DNA from: Acanthosoma haemorrhoidale
Lineage: Eukaryota > Arthropoda > Insecta > Hemiptera > Acanthosomatidae
Direction: 5' to 3'
DNA length: 64,000 bases
Assembly (NCBI GenBank): GCA_930367205.1
Contig: OV884011.1
Span: forward strand, 140,303,937-140,367,936
The notes beneath the pieces are model-generated. The model was given only the letters and a program-made list of their open reading frames with translations, had not been told where the DNA came from and did not search any database. Below are positions 1 through 11,738 of the stretch, piece after piece. Both the position numbers and the translations under genes were made by a program. Every line of letters begins with the position of its first letter. The stretch's first letter is position 1.

Positions 1-654
1 TAAAAGGTAACAACCTGTCATTGATCTATATAGTTCCTCAGTGCCATAAAATAACTATAGGAACAATCTCTTCTTGAGATGTTGCGTAATAGATTTATGT
101 TTTATTTGGTATAAAACATTTTACTCATTGTCATTTACTGTCTGATAATAATAATATGATAAGCACCTCTCAACCAACAGCCAGTCAAATACCCTTATTT
201 GAGGGCAAATACACGAAAGAATGTCTGCTCTCCTTATTTTGACTGGAGGTTTTTAGAAAGCTTGTAAATTTTACTTCAAAAACCGACGTTTAAGTGTTGA
301 GCTATTTCTATGTTTTACCCATATTTTCATCGCTATAAAACCTAAAAATTCGATTCGCTTAAGGTTTAAGAAGAAGGTTCGCTTAAGGCTTAAGAATCCA
401 TAAAGACATAAATGGTAACTATTCACCTTAGATGGAGGATAAAGCAATAAATAAAAAAACCAATTTCCATTCCGACTAATCGTTCGCCTGTTCGCCCGTG
501 GATAAGCTTTTTTTGCTTCTCTTTGTATAGACTAATACCCAACCGTATCAAAAGCATGTAATTTGAACACAACTATATAATTAAAAACGACTTTTAATAC
601 AACATTCTAATCTTTGTCGTCATCGTCAAATTAAACCCCATCACCAAATACAAT
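1..654. other. AT-rich stretch without a gene
   Basis: No reading frame of useful length and no splice-site pair was seen. The only structure is a small imperfect tandem duplication, listed separately. Confidence 0.6.
354..396. repeat. Two copies of a 19-bp unit
   Basis: Two near-identical 19-bp units at 354-372 and 378-396 read TTCGCTTAAGGYTTAAGAA and differ at one base. Each contains a CTTAAGG core. It is probably a local duplication; no function is evident. Confidence 0.7.
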
Positions 655-925
655 AAAAGAGCCGCGGTGCTACTAAATCGATATATCGATAGCCGCTATA
701 AGGCCATGGTGGATGTGAGGAGGGAGGGGGAAATCATCAGAAAAATTATAAGACAATTACCCGAAACACAGATGGGCAGGGCGGTTATTATTATAGGGGT
801 ATTATATAAAAATTGGCGCCCAACGTTAGGTGGCTGTAAGCTGGTACGCAGACGGGGAGGGGTTAGAAATGGGCAGGACCATAACTCAAACGAGGTCTTC
901 TCACCGTCCAGCCTGTGCTTTATAA
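655..925. promoter_or_regulatory. GC-richer island with a DRE/BEAF-like palindrome
   Basis: The block is visibly richer in G and C than its flanks and has an exact 14-bp palindrome, ATCGATATATCGAT, at 677-690. This overlaps TATCGATA (684-691), which in Drosophila is the DRE core bound by DREF and overlaps BEAF-32 boundary motifs. An open frame from 667 has no protein-like features. Promoter or boundary function is inferred from a single motif. Confidence 0.25.
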
Positions 926-2229
926 TTAAAATTTAATATATTATAGAGAGCTGATAAACTACATTCTCATCCACTCTCAAGACATCCATTCTCAATTTAA
1001 ATCGCAATTTCATACCCGGCGACTCCGTGATATTGCATTCACCATCATCTTCCGTCCGAGAATAATTCACCTGATAAATATCTTTTAATGCTCGGATTGT
1101 CGTACTTTTTTTCATTCAGTAATTTAGCCCTCATTCTTTTGTCCTTTTTTTTCTTGTTACTTCTCACAATGAGTCGTTGAAGATAGAATAGTTAAGCTCC
1201 GAAGCTCTGTAATCAATGTTGATTACTTTCAATATTTTTTTATTTGATGCATTATCCAATGATCGAAAGCCCTTATTTTTAATAATAATAAACAAGGGCT
1301 CTACTTGAATGTAATACAATGACTACCATATTTTTCTCCTTGTCGAAAGTGCCAGTATATCCCAGCTTGTAAACCTTTGATATTCTGAAACCTTTAACAG
1401 AGTTAATGCCAGGAACCAAGTTAGAGGGCATTATAATCCTTACGGGCCTACTGCTAATATGAGAGTTGAGTTCTTATGTTCCTAAGCATCTGTTAATAAT
1501 GTGAGCACTGTGAGCAGCTTCAAAAGAGGGTCCTAACAAATGTGTTCCTTTCACTTTAGAGAAGCTACCCTTGCATGAGATTTAATTATCTCGGGGCAAG
1601 TTACGCTTAAATCTTTGAGGAGGAGTGAGTTATGAAATATATCTGGGATACGAGTGCTCATGTATTTTTTTGTGTAATCGTATGAGTTTTTGTAAACTTA
1701 ATTTTGGGTAGTTGAAATTCTAAAGTGATTATAAGGGGTTCTATTGGTGACATAAGTAGTTCTTGGAACCTTAGATTCCCACGGTTTATGTCCGTGAGTC
1801 CAGATTGGTAACAATTTTGTTTTCTAATCTCAGGAAGGATTTTCTGTTGATTATTATTGGTTTTCAGAACTATCTAGTTCCTGACTTTAAGTAACCTGTA
1901 TATTTTTTTTGTTTTAATGTTTTGATTCAGGAGTACTTATTTGAAGGTGAGTGGTATAATTTTCTCTGAAATGTACAATCAAGAATGCACTGCTAATATT
2001 TAAATTATACATTTTTCCCATCAATGTTTCGGTGGGGCAAAGGATAAATCTTGGAGATATCATCTATGCATATCAGGGAAGCTGCTTGTCACCATCGATT
2101 ATTCCCACTCCTCCCGTTGGTATTTTCATAAAATCGAACACATTAAGTGGTAATAAATCTAGTTTTTCTTACAAGAAAAGAGAGAAAAGAAAGACGACAG
2201 TAAAATGCAATGAGATGCATGTAATAATG
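926..2229. other. Intergenic or intronic AT-rich sequence
   Basis: No coding, RNA or repeat feature could be supported. Short frames here match the length expected by chance in AT-rich DNA. Confidence 0.6.
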
Positions 2230-2395
2230 TGAGCTTGCAAGGGTGATCCCGCCCCGGCCTAACAACATAAAAACTGGCCCTGATAAATAGGGTGGTATAG
2301 TGGCCATCATCTCCACTCCACTACCATGGGACAGTGCAATTATGCACCGCAAATATCCACCAATCAGGGCCCCGACACAGCACTTATATACATCT
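2230..2395. promoter_or_regulatory. GC-richer island with a CCAAT box and a homeodomain-type near-palindrome
   Basis: CCAATCAG, a full NF-Y-type box, lies at 2360-2367. Just upstream, arms GTGCA and TGCAC flank an ATTA core at 2334-2347. The combination resembles a compact regulatory element, but no initiator or exon follows. Interpretation is by motif only. Confidence 0.22.
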
Positions 2396-2612
2396 CATGT
2401 CTATTAGTTGTTGATTGAAAACGTCTTTTGGTCAATGGTGGTCGTAATGTCTTATACCAGTAGACTATATCGCTGATGGCACGTAGAAACCGTGGAGGGT
2501 ATTAGCGAAATAGCTCAGAGAAATAATTGAAAATTAAATCTATAGCGCTATACGTCAACAGCTGAAATAGAGACAAATTGTATAATACGTAATTAACAAG
2601 TTAGATAGATCT

Positions 2613-2627
2613 CCCCCCCCCCCCCCC
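2613..2627 (+). repeat. Poly-C run, 15 bases
   Basis: Fifteen consecutive C residues are followed by a C/A-rich tail. It is one of six C or G runs of at least 11 bases in this AT-rich window. Confidence 0.95.
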
Positions 2628-2639
2628 ACCCAACCCCAA

Positions 2640-5600
2640 AAGAAGAAACAGCTCGGTGACTGAAAATTGCCTTTTTACAAAATTCAAATTCCTCAGCAAG
2701 ATTGAATTTACTGCTTACACATTCTAATGTGTTGAAATTTTCATGTTGATTATTTAAAAGAGTTTTTTTCAGAATTAAATTTTAAACACTAACAAGAAGT
2801 GACTTATTAAATGACCGTGTGAGAACTAGTCGTTAATTCTGATAACAACTTTGTTTTATTTATTAAATCTAATAAATACTATGATATGATACTTATGATA
2901 TATTATGATTTATCTAAATCGAAAACATTGACCCAAAAAGTACAATTTAAATCACCTTGAACCACATCAAGTACTTGATTACTATTGTTGGTCTTAAAAC
3001 CAACTAGTGTACCTAAAAATAACACTATTAAGCCGTTATGAGGAGAATACCCATGAACCTTACTCAGTAACCGTGAAAGGAGGGGGTGCGGGTCGCTTGG
3101 CTATACTTGGTCACTTCAAGTCATAACTGCGACAGGGTCAAATGTACAGGTGTTCCAGGTTTCCACAGCTTACAGTCTGCAACATTCAGCTCACTTTTGA
3201 GCATTGTAGGAGGGTTCTAACCTAAAATCTACTACTTTAATAACTATTCAATAACTACTTCAAACGAATAAAAAAAAAAAAAAAAGAGAAGGAATGCGAC
3301 GGATAAATTATCTATACGTCCAAGTATGTAATAATAGCACGCAATTTTTTTTTTTTAGATTTAATCGTGGTTTATTTAAGAAAATGTTCTTTACTATTAT
3401 AGCGTAATTTTAGAATTTTTTTTTTTCCCTTAGCTCTCAAATTTTCAAGATTATAGATAAGGGAATTTATTTATTTATTTGGGGTGAGCGGATCCTTTTA
3501 CTAGGAGTACCTGCTTATTTATTTTAGTATTTAGTGATAGTATTTTAATAGCGGTTCTCTACTAGTATAGCGAGATGTTTTAAATAATGGTCAAAACATA
3601 ACAGGTTTTGGTAAACAATAAAATATCGTAGTTTTGGTAGAAAAATTAAGATTTTAGGAACTGCTAACTCCCTCTTTGAATGGATACTGTCTAGCAATCA
3701 CAATATCATTATTATTTAACAGAAAGTAAATCTAACTAAAATATGCCCCTTAATTTATTTTCAGTTTTTTAAATTACAATGGTTGTGAAATTTGTAAAAA
3801 TGTTTTTCTCAACAGCAACAGCCAGGCAGAACCAGGATGCATCCAAAAGCGGTAACGGGCAAAAAATGAAGGCGGCTGTGAAGATTTATTATCGAGAAAG
3901 CGCGTTCGGTTCTCACCTTCCGAGGGGAAAATGAAATCTAATTAATGGCAGAATTTGGGTCTCTTCTAAAGAACTGGACTACGGATATGTTCACTATAGA
4001 GGCGTATTAATATGCTAATTTTATTATAGTCCTATAAACTTACTAGTTATAATAATATTGGGACGTGAATCGGGCTGCTCTTCCGACCCGGTCGTTTACC
4101 CGTCTTTTTAAAACCCGTGTGGAAGGAGGGTTTTTCGTTTTTATCTTTTTCATTTTTTTTTTAGCCTTGTTTTGTCGTTGTTTTTTCTTTTTTCTTTTTG
4201 TCCGGATTCAGAGCACGTTGTGTGTTTGTGTCTGTGAGATTTAGCCAAAACCCTTGTGCGGAGCGGCATACCCGAGAACAAGAAGAATAAATACATTTGA
4301 AATTATGTCGGAGGATATAAAAAACAACCTAAAATATAGAAAACTAACAAGGACAATAACAGGCATGGTACAGAGGAGTAACGAAGGAAGCGGGAGGATT
4401 GAGATTACAAAGGTCAACGCTTTCTTTCGCATTCTTTTATTTTCTCTACCTTGTTTATTTTACTATAAATATATATATTTTGCACGGGAAAGTTTCTATA
4501 ATATATCGTTCCATTTGTAAGTACAAATACAAAAACACCGTCTAATCATTCCTTATTTTTTGTCATTCGTGAATAAGCTATTGATTTACGTTGCACCAAC
4601 ATACGGATAGTTCTATAATAGGCATTCTTAGAGTAACCAATACAATGTGTAATGAAAAACAGAATAACACCAATAATGAAGAATGTATAAGAAATAAATA
4701 ATAAAATAAAAACAGAATAACGTATGAAATGATAAAGCAAGGAATACAGCAGAATTTCAAATTAAAAATAATGAAAAAATAAATTAAAATTTCACTAGAC
4801 AGTTTCAATTTAGCTCCTGAGATCTATAAATAACGAGCTATTATTCATATTACTCGTTGGCCAATTATAAAGAGGCCGTATGTTTTTGTGTATTTTTTTT
4901 TGCATTACTTTATTCTGGATCCAATAAATTATAAGGAACATTAATTAAATACAGAGCACGTCTGACAAATTTAGATACTTAACATGTGCTGATGTCACTG
5001 GTGCTCTGATTCATCTAGCATTGTGGATTCAAGACTTGTTCTTGAGTTCTTGCATTACACTTCTTTTTTTTTTTCTTTTTTTTCGGTTGAGGACTTATAC
5101 TTAATAAGGACTTCACTGTTACACACATAAAAAAATAAATAAATCCATTTTAAAAACCGTGGGACTTCGACTCGTCGAATTGTACAATGCAGTTTGCTAA
5201 AGTACCTGTTCCCCTCTCATCTTTAAGTTACTATTTGTTTTCAAAAATTAGGGTAGTCCACATAAACTTAAAAATCATCATTAGTATTGTACGCACAATA
5301 TGTGTGGAATTTCGGTAAATAATCTTAATAAAATATATTATTGATTAATAAATTTTTTGAGTGGAACAATATATCTAAACAATTAAGACAAACTAAATTT
5401 GTTAAATTAACTTTATTACTGTTTCTATAAAACCCAGTTATTGATTTTATTTTGGATAATATTTATTTATTAAGATTATTTTCCATTAGGAAAGTTGTAG
5501 ATCCTGACAATTATCGTGGGAAATATTGTTGCACAATGGAATTTATAATTTATTCTGATTTATCGCATATTTGTGCTTATTACATAAATTTTTCAAGGGA

Positions 5601-7080
5601 GCTCGCTTAGTTCGGGTGAAACCTACAAACCATTCACTGGCCTCTCTCACCACCATCTCCATAGTAGGGATATCTTAACAGTAACACTAATTTTCACAAA
5701 TAGAAAGTAGAAAAATGAAAAAAAAAATTTTTTTTTGGTTACTTCCACCCTTGATCTTAACGCAACTACTTAAGTTACCTAAGCAATAGATATTAATTAC
5801 CATTTGTAGCTACTGTAAGTGACAGTCATTTTTGCAATGCATGCAAAATATAATATAACTTCTACAGAGGAATGTCTATAAAACTGCGTTTTTTGTATTG
5901 GCTTATAAATATCAGGCAGATTGTAAAAATCATCAGCGAATCTTTTAATTGTGTAATATTACACCTTATCTTCAATGATGCGTCTGTATTGCTCAGAAAT
6001 TCAGATGATTCATTTGTGCAATATGGCATATGCTAATACATATTTCATAAATGTCCTTCATTTAGCCTCCTGTAAATACCTCCTATGAGTTCCTTCTAAT
6101 AATAACTTCATATTTATATTTTTTATAAGTTAACAAATTTAAATGATCTAACAATAATTGATGTTAAAATTAGCTCATGAGAAAAGATAGTCCCGTTACT
6201 CGAACCTTGCGAAGTCCTTTTCCATCTGAGATATCCTTATCGATCATCACACAAGCCAATATCAGATATCTTGTGCAAACCTCAGAATAACATCAACATT
6301 TTTCGGAGGAGACTAGAATGCAATCTTTTTAAATTTCCTGATAGATAGTTTACCTTTTATGGTCATATATGTTTATAATATTTAAACATGCAAACGGTAT
6401 GTTGACAATTATTAATTATGGTGTCTAATACAAACAGACATAATAATTGTTATTAAAACTTTAAGTAGCTACTCTAGATTATATGCTTTGTCAGTATTGT
6501 TTTATTATTTTTCAAAATTGCACATAAGAAGTTTTGTTAGATTTGTAAGATAGTAAAGGTACGAAATTTTACTTGGGCTTCCATGGTATACTTTAAAAAT
6601 ATGAATCATACATAGTATTTTATTTTGATTAGAAATTGGGCTCTTAATTATCATTATTTATCAGACTCAGTATGCCTTGAGATCTTTAGTTCGATGTATT
6701 CTAGTCAATGTATTCTAGTCAAACAGGTCAAACGAGAAAACTGACTTACGGGTGTATTATGTCAACTGTTTACACGTGAGAAGGTGGGTTTTACATGACA
6801 AGAACGCTTTACAAGGACAAAGACGGTTGTTTGATCTTGATATTAATTGTTGCTTTTTGGGAAAAGAGTTTTTCGTGTCACTTTTTCAACGGTCAATTAT
6901 TTCCTCTTAATTGATTCTTCTTCTCCTATTAGTAATGGAAATAAATTTAGCTTTTATATTGGGCCAATTAAAAAAAAACAAAAACGAAGAACTTTTCTGA
7001 CTTAATAATCATTTATACCAGTAAGTGGTTTCAGCGTACACATCTGTTACGCAACGCCTAGCCAAGATTAAAATATTCCC
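2640..7080. other. Long AT-rich stretch, no gene recognised
   Basis: The stretch contains A/T homopolymers (for example near 3271 and 5718) and one modestly GC-richer block at about 3820-3960. A 14-bp unit is repeated in tandem at 6694-6721. No exon with paired splice sites, RNA gene or transposon end was recognised. Confidence 0.55.
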
Positions 7081-7130
7081 TTCTCCTGTCAAGTGTGATT
7101 TGGAGGAGCTGGGTTCGATTTCCGGTTCCT
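7040..7130 (+). repeat. tRNA-like segment, possibly a SINE head or tRNA pseudogene
   Basis: Bases 7109-7125 can fold as a T arm: a five-pair stem (two pairs are wobble) around TTCGATT. A degenerate A-box-like stretch lies about 60 bases upstream. No acceptor or anticodon stem can be drawn, so this is not a functional tRNA gene. A tRNA-derived SINE or chance are the alternatives. Confidence 0.2.
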
Positions 7131-8983
7131 CTCGTCCTTTGGGTGATGGGTATGTTTTCCTCAGCCTCTTAAGTATAAATGAGTAGCTAATTGAATCAAG
7201 AATTAGCTAATCCGGTTAAGAAAACTGAAATAAAGGTAAACCTTAACATCGGAGATCATTTCGTTTCCACCCGAGAGAATGAGAGAAAGAGGCACGATTG
7301 CCCTATTTCCCATCTACACTTTATAGATACAGACCCGTTCAATTTTGAGATATTTGAAATAAAATCGTTGAAACAGGTTTCCTATATTAGAAAGGATAAT
7401 ACATCTCTGAAGTATAACCCTCATGGATATGTTCAGGCACGAAAGTGTTAGAGAAAAGGGCACTGGAAAGTCCCTTTATTAAAGGGAAACATAAAAAAAG
7501 GGGAGGGTGAATGGGGACAGCTCCCTTCCATGGTAATTAGAATCCTGATGGTTCGGTAATCGCCACCCTCAATAACTTTTTGTTCTACGCTGCACCGTCA
7601 ATAACGACCCGACGTAATTCAGATTTTTCAACACCACACGTTTCACGTTTGTTTTTATCGTGAGGGGTGGACGAGTTTTTCTTGCCTGTTTGAAAATCGA
7701 AACTTGTTCTTTAATGAAAGACTGGGTGGTGTATTCTACTAGATAGTAGCATATATTTTGCAGTTGAAACTCATTGTAGCATCATTAAAATAAAACGTAC
7801 ATTATTCACAAATTTGAATAATTTTTGGCTGAAATTGAAAGAACAATACCTAGAAATGCTTATGAGACTCGTTAGTTTATTTAATACTTTTAAAATTACT
7901 ACAGATTTTTGAATATCTTGGAACCCTAATTGTTGTGATGGTTTTTTTATTTTTTTTTAAATCCCAAGTAACTGATGACTCTTAATTATTTTTAGCTGGT
8001 TACCAGTATTTTTCCTGGTCATCAAATGCAATCTTCAAGTACTTAAGCCAAACATGGCCAAACATACAATCCTGAACAGACTCTCAGAGTTTAAGTTCAT
8101 TTACAAACCCCTAAACAGGAAATGAATCTGAATTTTAAAAATTGCATCGTAATAATTATTTAAAAAAAATTATATGAGATTGACCAGAGGTGACGAAGGA
8201 CCTGTTACCAGATCTCGGAAATGAAAATAGCTTCATAGCCTCTGAGCCATTGTCAAAATGTATACCGTTATTATACAATCTTATTAGCATTAAAGGGCAA
8301 TCGAACACTTAAGCGCTATTATACTTAACATATTCGGGACTATCCGTTACTTCCTGAGGATCACTTGCTCATCGGTAGAATTAGTTTTTGACTTTATGGA
8401 AATTCTACTTGATTGAATGCAAAAAGCAGATAGATTATTCCACTGCCGTTTACGGAGGATTAACTACAGACTGCCAGAAAAAACAGTTCGTATGAACCGT
8501 TATATGTCGATCTTAGTGGCCTAATAAAGCTTAATTAACTGTTCAGTGTTAGTATGTTACATAATATGATACCCCTAACTTAGGGCTTGCAGTAGTTTAA
8601 TAATACCTACATCTCGATTTTATTCCGGCAAGGAGAGTTATTCATACCAAATATATAAAAGCCTGAATTGATGAACCGTATTTAGAAATAAGGTCGCGAT
8701 AGTTAAAATATCGTCAATAATGAACATCAAAGAGACATCATCATCGTAAAGCGAAGGTATTGTCTATCCACAACTTGTTCATTGTTACTTAGCTTGCGAC
8801 TGTACACTTGCCATCTTGATAAAACTAACAAAGATTTACAACAATTGTTTTTAAAGATTTATAAGAATATGTCAAGAGTGTTAGTGGATTAAAATACGTT
8901 TGGTCAATTATATATAAGACCGTGAAGTATATGTTAAAAAAAATGGAAAAGTTTGCAAAAACTATATATTAAAATCGTTAGTA
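7131..8983. other. AT-rich stretch, no gene recognised
   Basis: An 86-codon open frame at 7191-7451 begins with TTG, not ATG, has no recognisable domain and no strong flanking splice sites. The remainder shows nothing supportable. Confidence 0.5.
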
Positions 8984-9135
8984 ATACTAAAAATAAGACT
9001 TTATCGTCGCCACCACGTTTAAGTAACGAATGTGAATATAGCTACTTTTCAGGAGAGAACTATGATCAATACTTTTTTCACATTCGTTATTTAAACGTGG
9101 TGGTGACATGTGTACTTACCACCATACTAAAAATA
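8984..9135 (+). repeat. Hairpin with 31-bp arms inside 12-bp direct repeats
   Basis: Arms at 9006-9036 and 9077-9107 are inverted repeats of 31 bp separated by 40 bp. Only two positions differ, and both would be G-U pairs in a plus-strand transcript, so the RNA stem would be fully paired. The unit is bracketed by ATACTAAAAATA at 8984-8995 and again at 9124-9135, which could be a target-site duplication. It may be a small MITE or foldback element; a microRNA-like or small-RNA precursor is the alternative. No known miRNA seed was recognised. Confidence 0.6.
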
Positions 9136-9969
9136 TGAAATGAAAGAATAACGAAATTCTGAGAGGGATGTCACTAGTATCAAATTTACTGGATCTATTT
9201 AGTTATGTAGTAATGATGCTTTTTAATTAGAATAAGTAACATTTATTCAGTTGGTACCCCTGCCTAAGGAATTGAAATTTTTATTAGGTTATCAAGTATA
9301 AGATTGCGTTTTTATAGCTGATTCCCAGATCTTCTTGCTCAAACAATCCCCCCTAGTTTATCTATATTCGTGTCATCTCATCTTAAATTCAGCAGATTCA
9401 ACCAAGAGAGGTTTCTCGCTTCCAATGCACACATTTTCTTGACCTCCTTCTGCAGTTTGAAATTACATATTTTTTATTTTCATTTTCCCTAAGTATTCCT
9501 CTCCACCCATTGATTGGAACTAATTGAAACCTTCTTCGAGAGTCTTAAAGCCATGTGCCTTATTGTTACCAGTACGGTTTAGCTCGCTGTCAATGACTCT
9601 CTGCTTAGAGACTAATCTTGATAGCAGTTCTTTGACAAAAATCCATCCAACCTCAAGCAGGTTCTTCTGCCACTGATAATATAAGTTTGATAGTTATATT
9701 GTAAGATATTCTGTATTTTTTGAGGATCCATGCTTTTTTGGAAAAGTCACAAGGTATTTGAATTTGAAACTTCTTATGAACTTATATTTCTTAACTGTGT
9801 ACAGTTATTCAACTTTCATTCTCTGTAACTATCATGCCATTTTGTGGGCTTTTAAAAATTTTAATCTCTTAAATTAATTTTCACATTCTAAGTTGGTTTT
9901 GTTTTTTGTTAGACATGAGCTACGGGGTTTTTTAATCTATTTCAATTAAAAAAAGAAATAAAAAGGTGA
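9136..9969. other. AT-rich stretch, no gene recognised
   Basis: Nothing supportable was seen on either strand. Confidence 0.55.
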
Positions 9970-10680
9970 CCCTATCCAAAACGTTTATCATCTTCGAAAG
10001 AGTGGGTTAAGGTCGCTTTTGACTGGGGGGGTTTTAACCCAAGCGACCTACCGGAACACCGACAGGAGGAAGAACTTCCGACGGGCACTTCCTCCAGATG
10101 GGAGGGGAAGAAGGCGTGACGGGAAGGTCTATTTATAATTAAAATAAGATGGTGCCGAGGATATTCAAAATGGCCGCAGCTATTAGGGAGTTTCGCGTCA
10201 GACGTGACTGCCTCGCGTTCCCTCACAAAATACTTGTATTATAACTCTCTCCCTATCTCTCCGGGACTGATTACTGATAATCGCTTCAATATTACCAAAG
10301 TAATTTAGGCCTCTCTCCGTCTCGCTCCCTCTTTGAGTTTTTTCTACTCAAAATTAATAACTCATAATGGGGGAAGCCGGTGGAGATACTGCCCCTTCGA
10401 GATCCCCTGCCTATTACTTATAATAGTAATGAGAAACCGTGCTCCATTAACCGAAGACAGTTTGGTCCTTTTATTACATTTTATTACATTCGGGGGAGGC
10501 AGGACGACTTCGTGAAGGCCCCCTTGGCCCGGCCTTTGGTGAAATTATCGCTCCACACAATCTTTGCCCCAGGTCGGTGGTAACGGCTTCCTTAATCGCC
10601 AATACTGTTACATTAATGCTCACCCCTGTGGATAAAACCTCACTAGGCATAGAAGCAACTCCCATTCAAACTACCGCGAC
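9970..10680. promoter_or_regulatory. GC-rich island with MEF2-like and YY1-like sites
   Basis: This is one of the longest GC-richer blocks. CTATTTATAA at 10129-10138 matches the MEF2 consensus, and an AAAATGGCCGC near 10168 is close to the YY1/Pho site. At 10004-10049 two inverted repeats interlock: GGGTTAA with TTAACCC, and AGGTCGCTT with AAGCGACCT. Open frames on both strands are short and have no domain. A cis-regulatory element is the favoured reading; a non-coding exon is possible. Confidence 0.3.
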
Positions 10681-11546
10681 GAATGCAATGAACAGAATTC
10701 TCTGGAAGTTAGATGGAAACATCTTTAAGATAAGAGCGATTTAATGCAGAAGTTTTACTCGAGGGCAGATTTTACTTCTTTAATTTTTAGAAATATTCCA
10801 AAAATAGGCTTTCTCTTCAGACTTAAAAAAACCTTTGCTTGTTTATTAAGTTTGGACCGAAAAGAAATAATATAAAAATGTGTAGAAGTTATTAGAAAAT
10901 CGGAATAGGATAATGTGAGAAAACCAAAAAAGAGCTAATGTGAATGAAAATATTTAACAAGATGTTGTCATTACATCATAAATTGTAATAATATACATTT
11001 TGAAACCCACAAAACGTTTCTAGAATGTGGCCTTGGTTGCACTTGCTCAACGCTTTCTAATCATTGAAAAGATTCCCTCCTTTTTTACTCATATATCGGC
11101 ATATTAGTTTATCACACTGGTAGTTGTTAATACACGGTTTTAAGCACACAAACAATTTTACCCACTTTTATTAGACGAGGCTCCTGAATGCTCGGTTCAA
11201 TAGCAACTTCTTTTGCCGAGGAATTTGGTCAAGGCCATTTAAGTTCCGGGATAGGAAATGAGAACTTAAATAAAGACCTTAATAATAATTAAGCTCAGAG
11301 TGTTAGAAGACCAAATATTTGAAAAACTAACCAAAATGTAAAAAGTATCTGAAAATTTTTAGCATACATAATAAACATGTTTGTAACATAAGCTTTTATC
11401 CCTCAAGTGCTTATAAAATCGTTATTCTCATGCTTAACTTACATCATCATGTAGCATGAACTTCCACAAGTAAAATATGTATGTACCTACAATCTTGCGA
11501 GTGGATGAATTTATTAGGATAATGGGTTCGATTGAGAAAAGAGAGA
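10681..11546. other. AT-rich stretch, no gene recognised
   Basis: No coding or repeat feature could be supported. Confidence 0.55.
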
Positions 11547-11738
11547 TGGCTGATTAACATAAAATATATTAATGGACTACGTTTCGACATACTGTGCATG
11601 TGCACGTCTGCATCAGGTCCAAGTATGAGTCGGTTAGGCAGCTCTCTGGATATCCCAACAAAAGTATCCATTCAGTTATATATTCACAGTTAACTACGAA
11701 CTCCCTATCATACTTGTTCGTAAAATTACTGAAATGTG
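11547..11738 (-). mobile_element. Penelope-like element fragment, copy 1, with hammerhead-like motif
   Basis: This segment aligns by eye with 47437-47761. Shared blocks are ATTAATGGACNACGTTTCGA at 11568, GCATCAGG at 11610-11617, and a downstream block around TTAACTACGAACTCC. Read on the minus strand it gives CTGATG, then a hairpin, then GTCGAAACG, then a GTC and the ATTAAT end. This is the order of a type I hammerhead ribozyme with a minimal stem III, as known from Penelope-like elements. The usual A after CTGATG is C here, so activity is doubtful. No reverse transcriptase remains. Confidence 0.45.
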
